The translations under genes were made by a program, and so were the position numbers. A stretch of 64,000 nt of DNA from Enterovibrio norvegicus DSM 15893 (GTDB lineage: Bacteria; Pseudomonadota; Gammaproteobacteria; Enterobacterales; Vibrionaceae): the NCBI RefSeq assembly GCF_900115495.1, contig NZ_FOWR01000002.1, forward strand, positions 124,001 to 188,000, written 5' to 3'. Shown here in pieces: positions 63,249 through 64,000 of this stretch (positions within the stretch are counted from its first letter, which is position 1; each line of letters opens with the position of its first letter). A model generated the notes under the pieces. It ran no database searches. It had not been told where the DNA came from and saw nothing but the letters and a program-made list of their open reading frames with translations.

Positions 63249-64000
63249 TTATGACATGTTTTCTACTGCACGTTGAATGGCATCAACCAGTTTTTGTAGT
63301 TGCTCTTTACGCATGTCAAAAGGTGGCATGATATAGATAAGACGTCCAAAAGGACGGATCCAAACACCTGATTCAACAAAGTGTTTTTGAATTGACTCTA
63401 CGTGTACGGGGGTGTTGAGTTCAACAACGCCAATCGCCCCAAGCCACCTCACGCCTTTTACTGCATTAAGGCTTTCTAGTGGGGGCAGCATGGATGCAAG
63501 GTGTGACTCAATGGTCAGCACTTTTTCCTGCCACGGAGTGTCTTTTAAAAGCTGCAAGCTTGCATTTGCCACGGCGCTGGCGAGAGGGTTGCCCATAAAC
63601 GTCGGACCATGCATAAAACAGCCTGCTTCACCGCTACATACGGTATCAGCAACGTGTTTTGTTGTGATCGTGGCGGCCATGGTCATATAGCCTCCTGTTA
63701 GGGCTTTACCTACGCAAAGAATGTCCGGCGATATACCGGCATGTTCACAGGCGAAGAGCTTACCTGTACGACCAAATCCGGTGGCAATTTCATCGCAAAT
63801 TAGCAACACCCCATGTTCATCACACAGCGCACGCACCCGTTTCAAAAATGTGGGGTGATAAATACGCATGCCGCCTGCGCCTTGAACGATAGGCTCAAGG
63901 ATCACTGCGGCAATGTCGCTAAGGTTATCTGTCAGTTTGGCTTTGAAATCAGCAATGTCTTCTTCTTTCCATTCGTCATAGAAACCACATTCGGGCGAAT
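63249..64000 (-). CDS. bioA: BioA, adenosylmethionine-8-amino-7-oxononanoate aminotransferase (3' part)
   Basis: PLP aminotransferase of biotin synthesis using S-adenosylmethionine as amino donor. The frame is open from the window edge, so only about the last 250 of some 430 residues are seen. Visible: ILEPIVQGAGGMRIYHP, the PLP Asp in LICDEIATGFGRTG, the PLP Lys in CVGKALTGGYM, HGPTFMGNPLASA and GRLIYIMPPF. The N-terminal part lies beyond the right edge; biotin genes bioBFCD would be expected divergent there. Confidence 0.94.
   Translation of the reverse strand, partial: SPECGFYDEWKEEDIADFKAKLTDNLSDIAAVILEPIVQGAGGMRIYHPTFLKRVRALCDEHGVLLICDEIATGFGRTGKLFACEHAGISPDILCVGKALTGGYMTMAATITTKHVADTVCSGEAGCFMHGPTFMGNPLASAVANASLQLLKDTPWQEKVLTIESHLASMLPPLESLNAVKGVRWLGAIGVVELNTPVHVESIQKHFVESGVWIRPFGRLIYIMPPFDMRKEQLQKLVDAIQRAVENMS

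Noticed and set aside
1..64000. tRNA or rRNA genes, prophage, insertion sequences
   Set aside because: I looked for T-loop-like GTTCRA motifs in cloverleaf context, transposase or integrase motifs and terminal inverted repeats, and found none convincing. A tRNA search by program would be decisive.

Overview
The window reads as chromosomal backbone of a gammaproteobacterium in or near the Vibrionaceae (Grimontia/Enterovibrio/Vibrio-like). Supporting evidence: a clear Mlc repressor, a YdiJ-type dehydrogenase, a UPF0397-type ECF transporter, a DUF2860-like outer-membrane protein, a short Hha/YmoA/TsrA-like protein, many c-di-GMP proteins, and GC content that looks like the high 40s. I see no prophage, transposase, integrase, rRNA, tRNA or CRISPR array. 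The species call is an inference from gene content.

Layout. 0-8 kb: dps, then a leftward copper-export cluster (small Cys/His/Met-rich secreted protein, TolC-type CusC, CusB carrying two CusF-like domains, CusA, Met/His-repeat cupredoxin), preceded by a promoter that closely resembles CueR-controlled promoters. 8-25.5 kb: NAD malic enzyme, a LysR/DMT transporter pair, yccS divergent from helD, a PilZ protein facing a BLUF photoreceptor, a FAN1-type nuclease divergent from a Nudix-PAP2 fusion, and ydiJ. 25.5-32.5 kb: a 10-copy heptanucleotide repeat, a VOC protein, aqpZ, a 51-residue membrane protein, ygiQ, an Hha-like protein and a beta-barrel protein whose 3' flank is a ladder of 19-bp repeats. 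32.5-41 kb: a ynfL/ynfM-like LysR/MFS pair, two GGDEF proteins, a small membrane protein, metR and an HslJ-like lipoprotein.

41-47 kb: the pstSCAB phosphate operon, with 16-bp repeats of its own last codons after pstB, then a GGDEF-EAL protein. 47-54.7 kb: moeB-moeA divergent from folE, aspC, asnS, and queD convergent with queE. 54.8-64 kb: mlc with a CRP site, an ECF transporter operon (S component, fused double ATPase, EcfT) preceded by methionine-repressor-like boxes, sstT, a ChrR-type anti-sigma/ECF sigma pair, a LON-substrate-domain protein and the 3' part of bioA, cut by the window end.

Themes. Several genes handle metal, light or oxidative stress (dps, cus cluster, BLUF, RpoE-ChrR). 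Four handle or bind c-di-GMP. There are two candidate MetJ operators, one at metR and one at the ECF transporter. I did not find a complete new defence or biosynthetic system. The most unusual items are the degenerate 3'-end tandem repeats at two genes, the Met-box-linked ECF transporter, the Nudix-PAP2 fusion with eroded phosphatase motifs, and the Hha-like protein.
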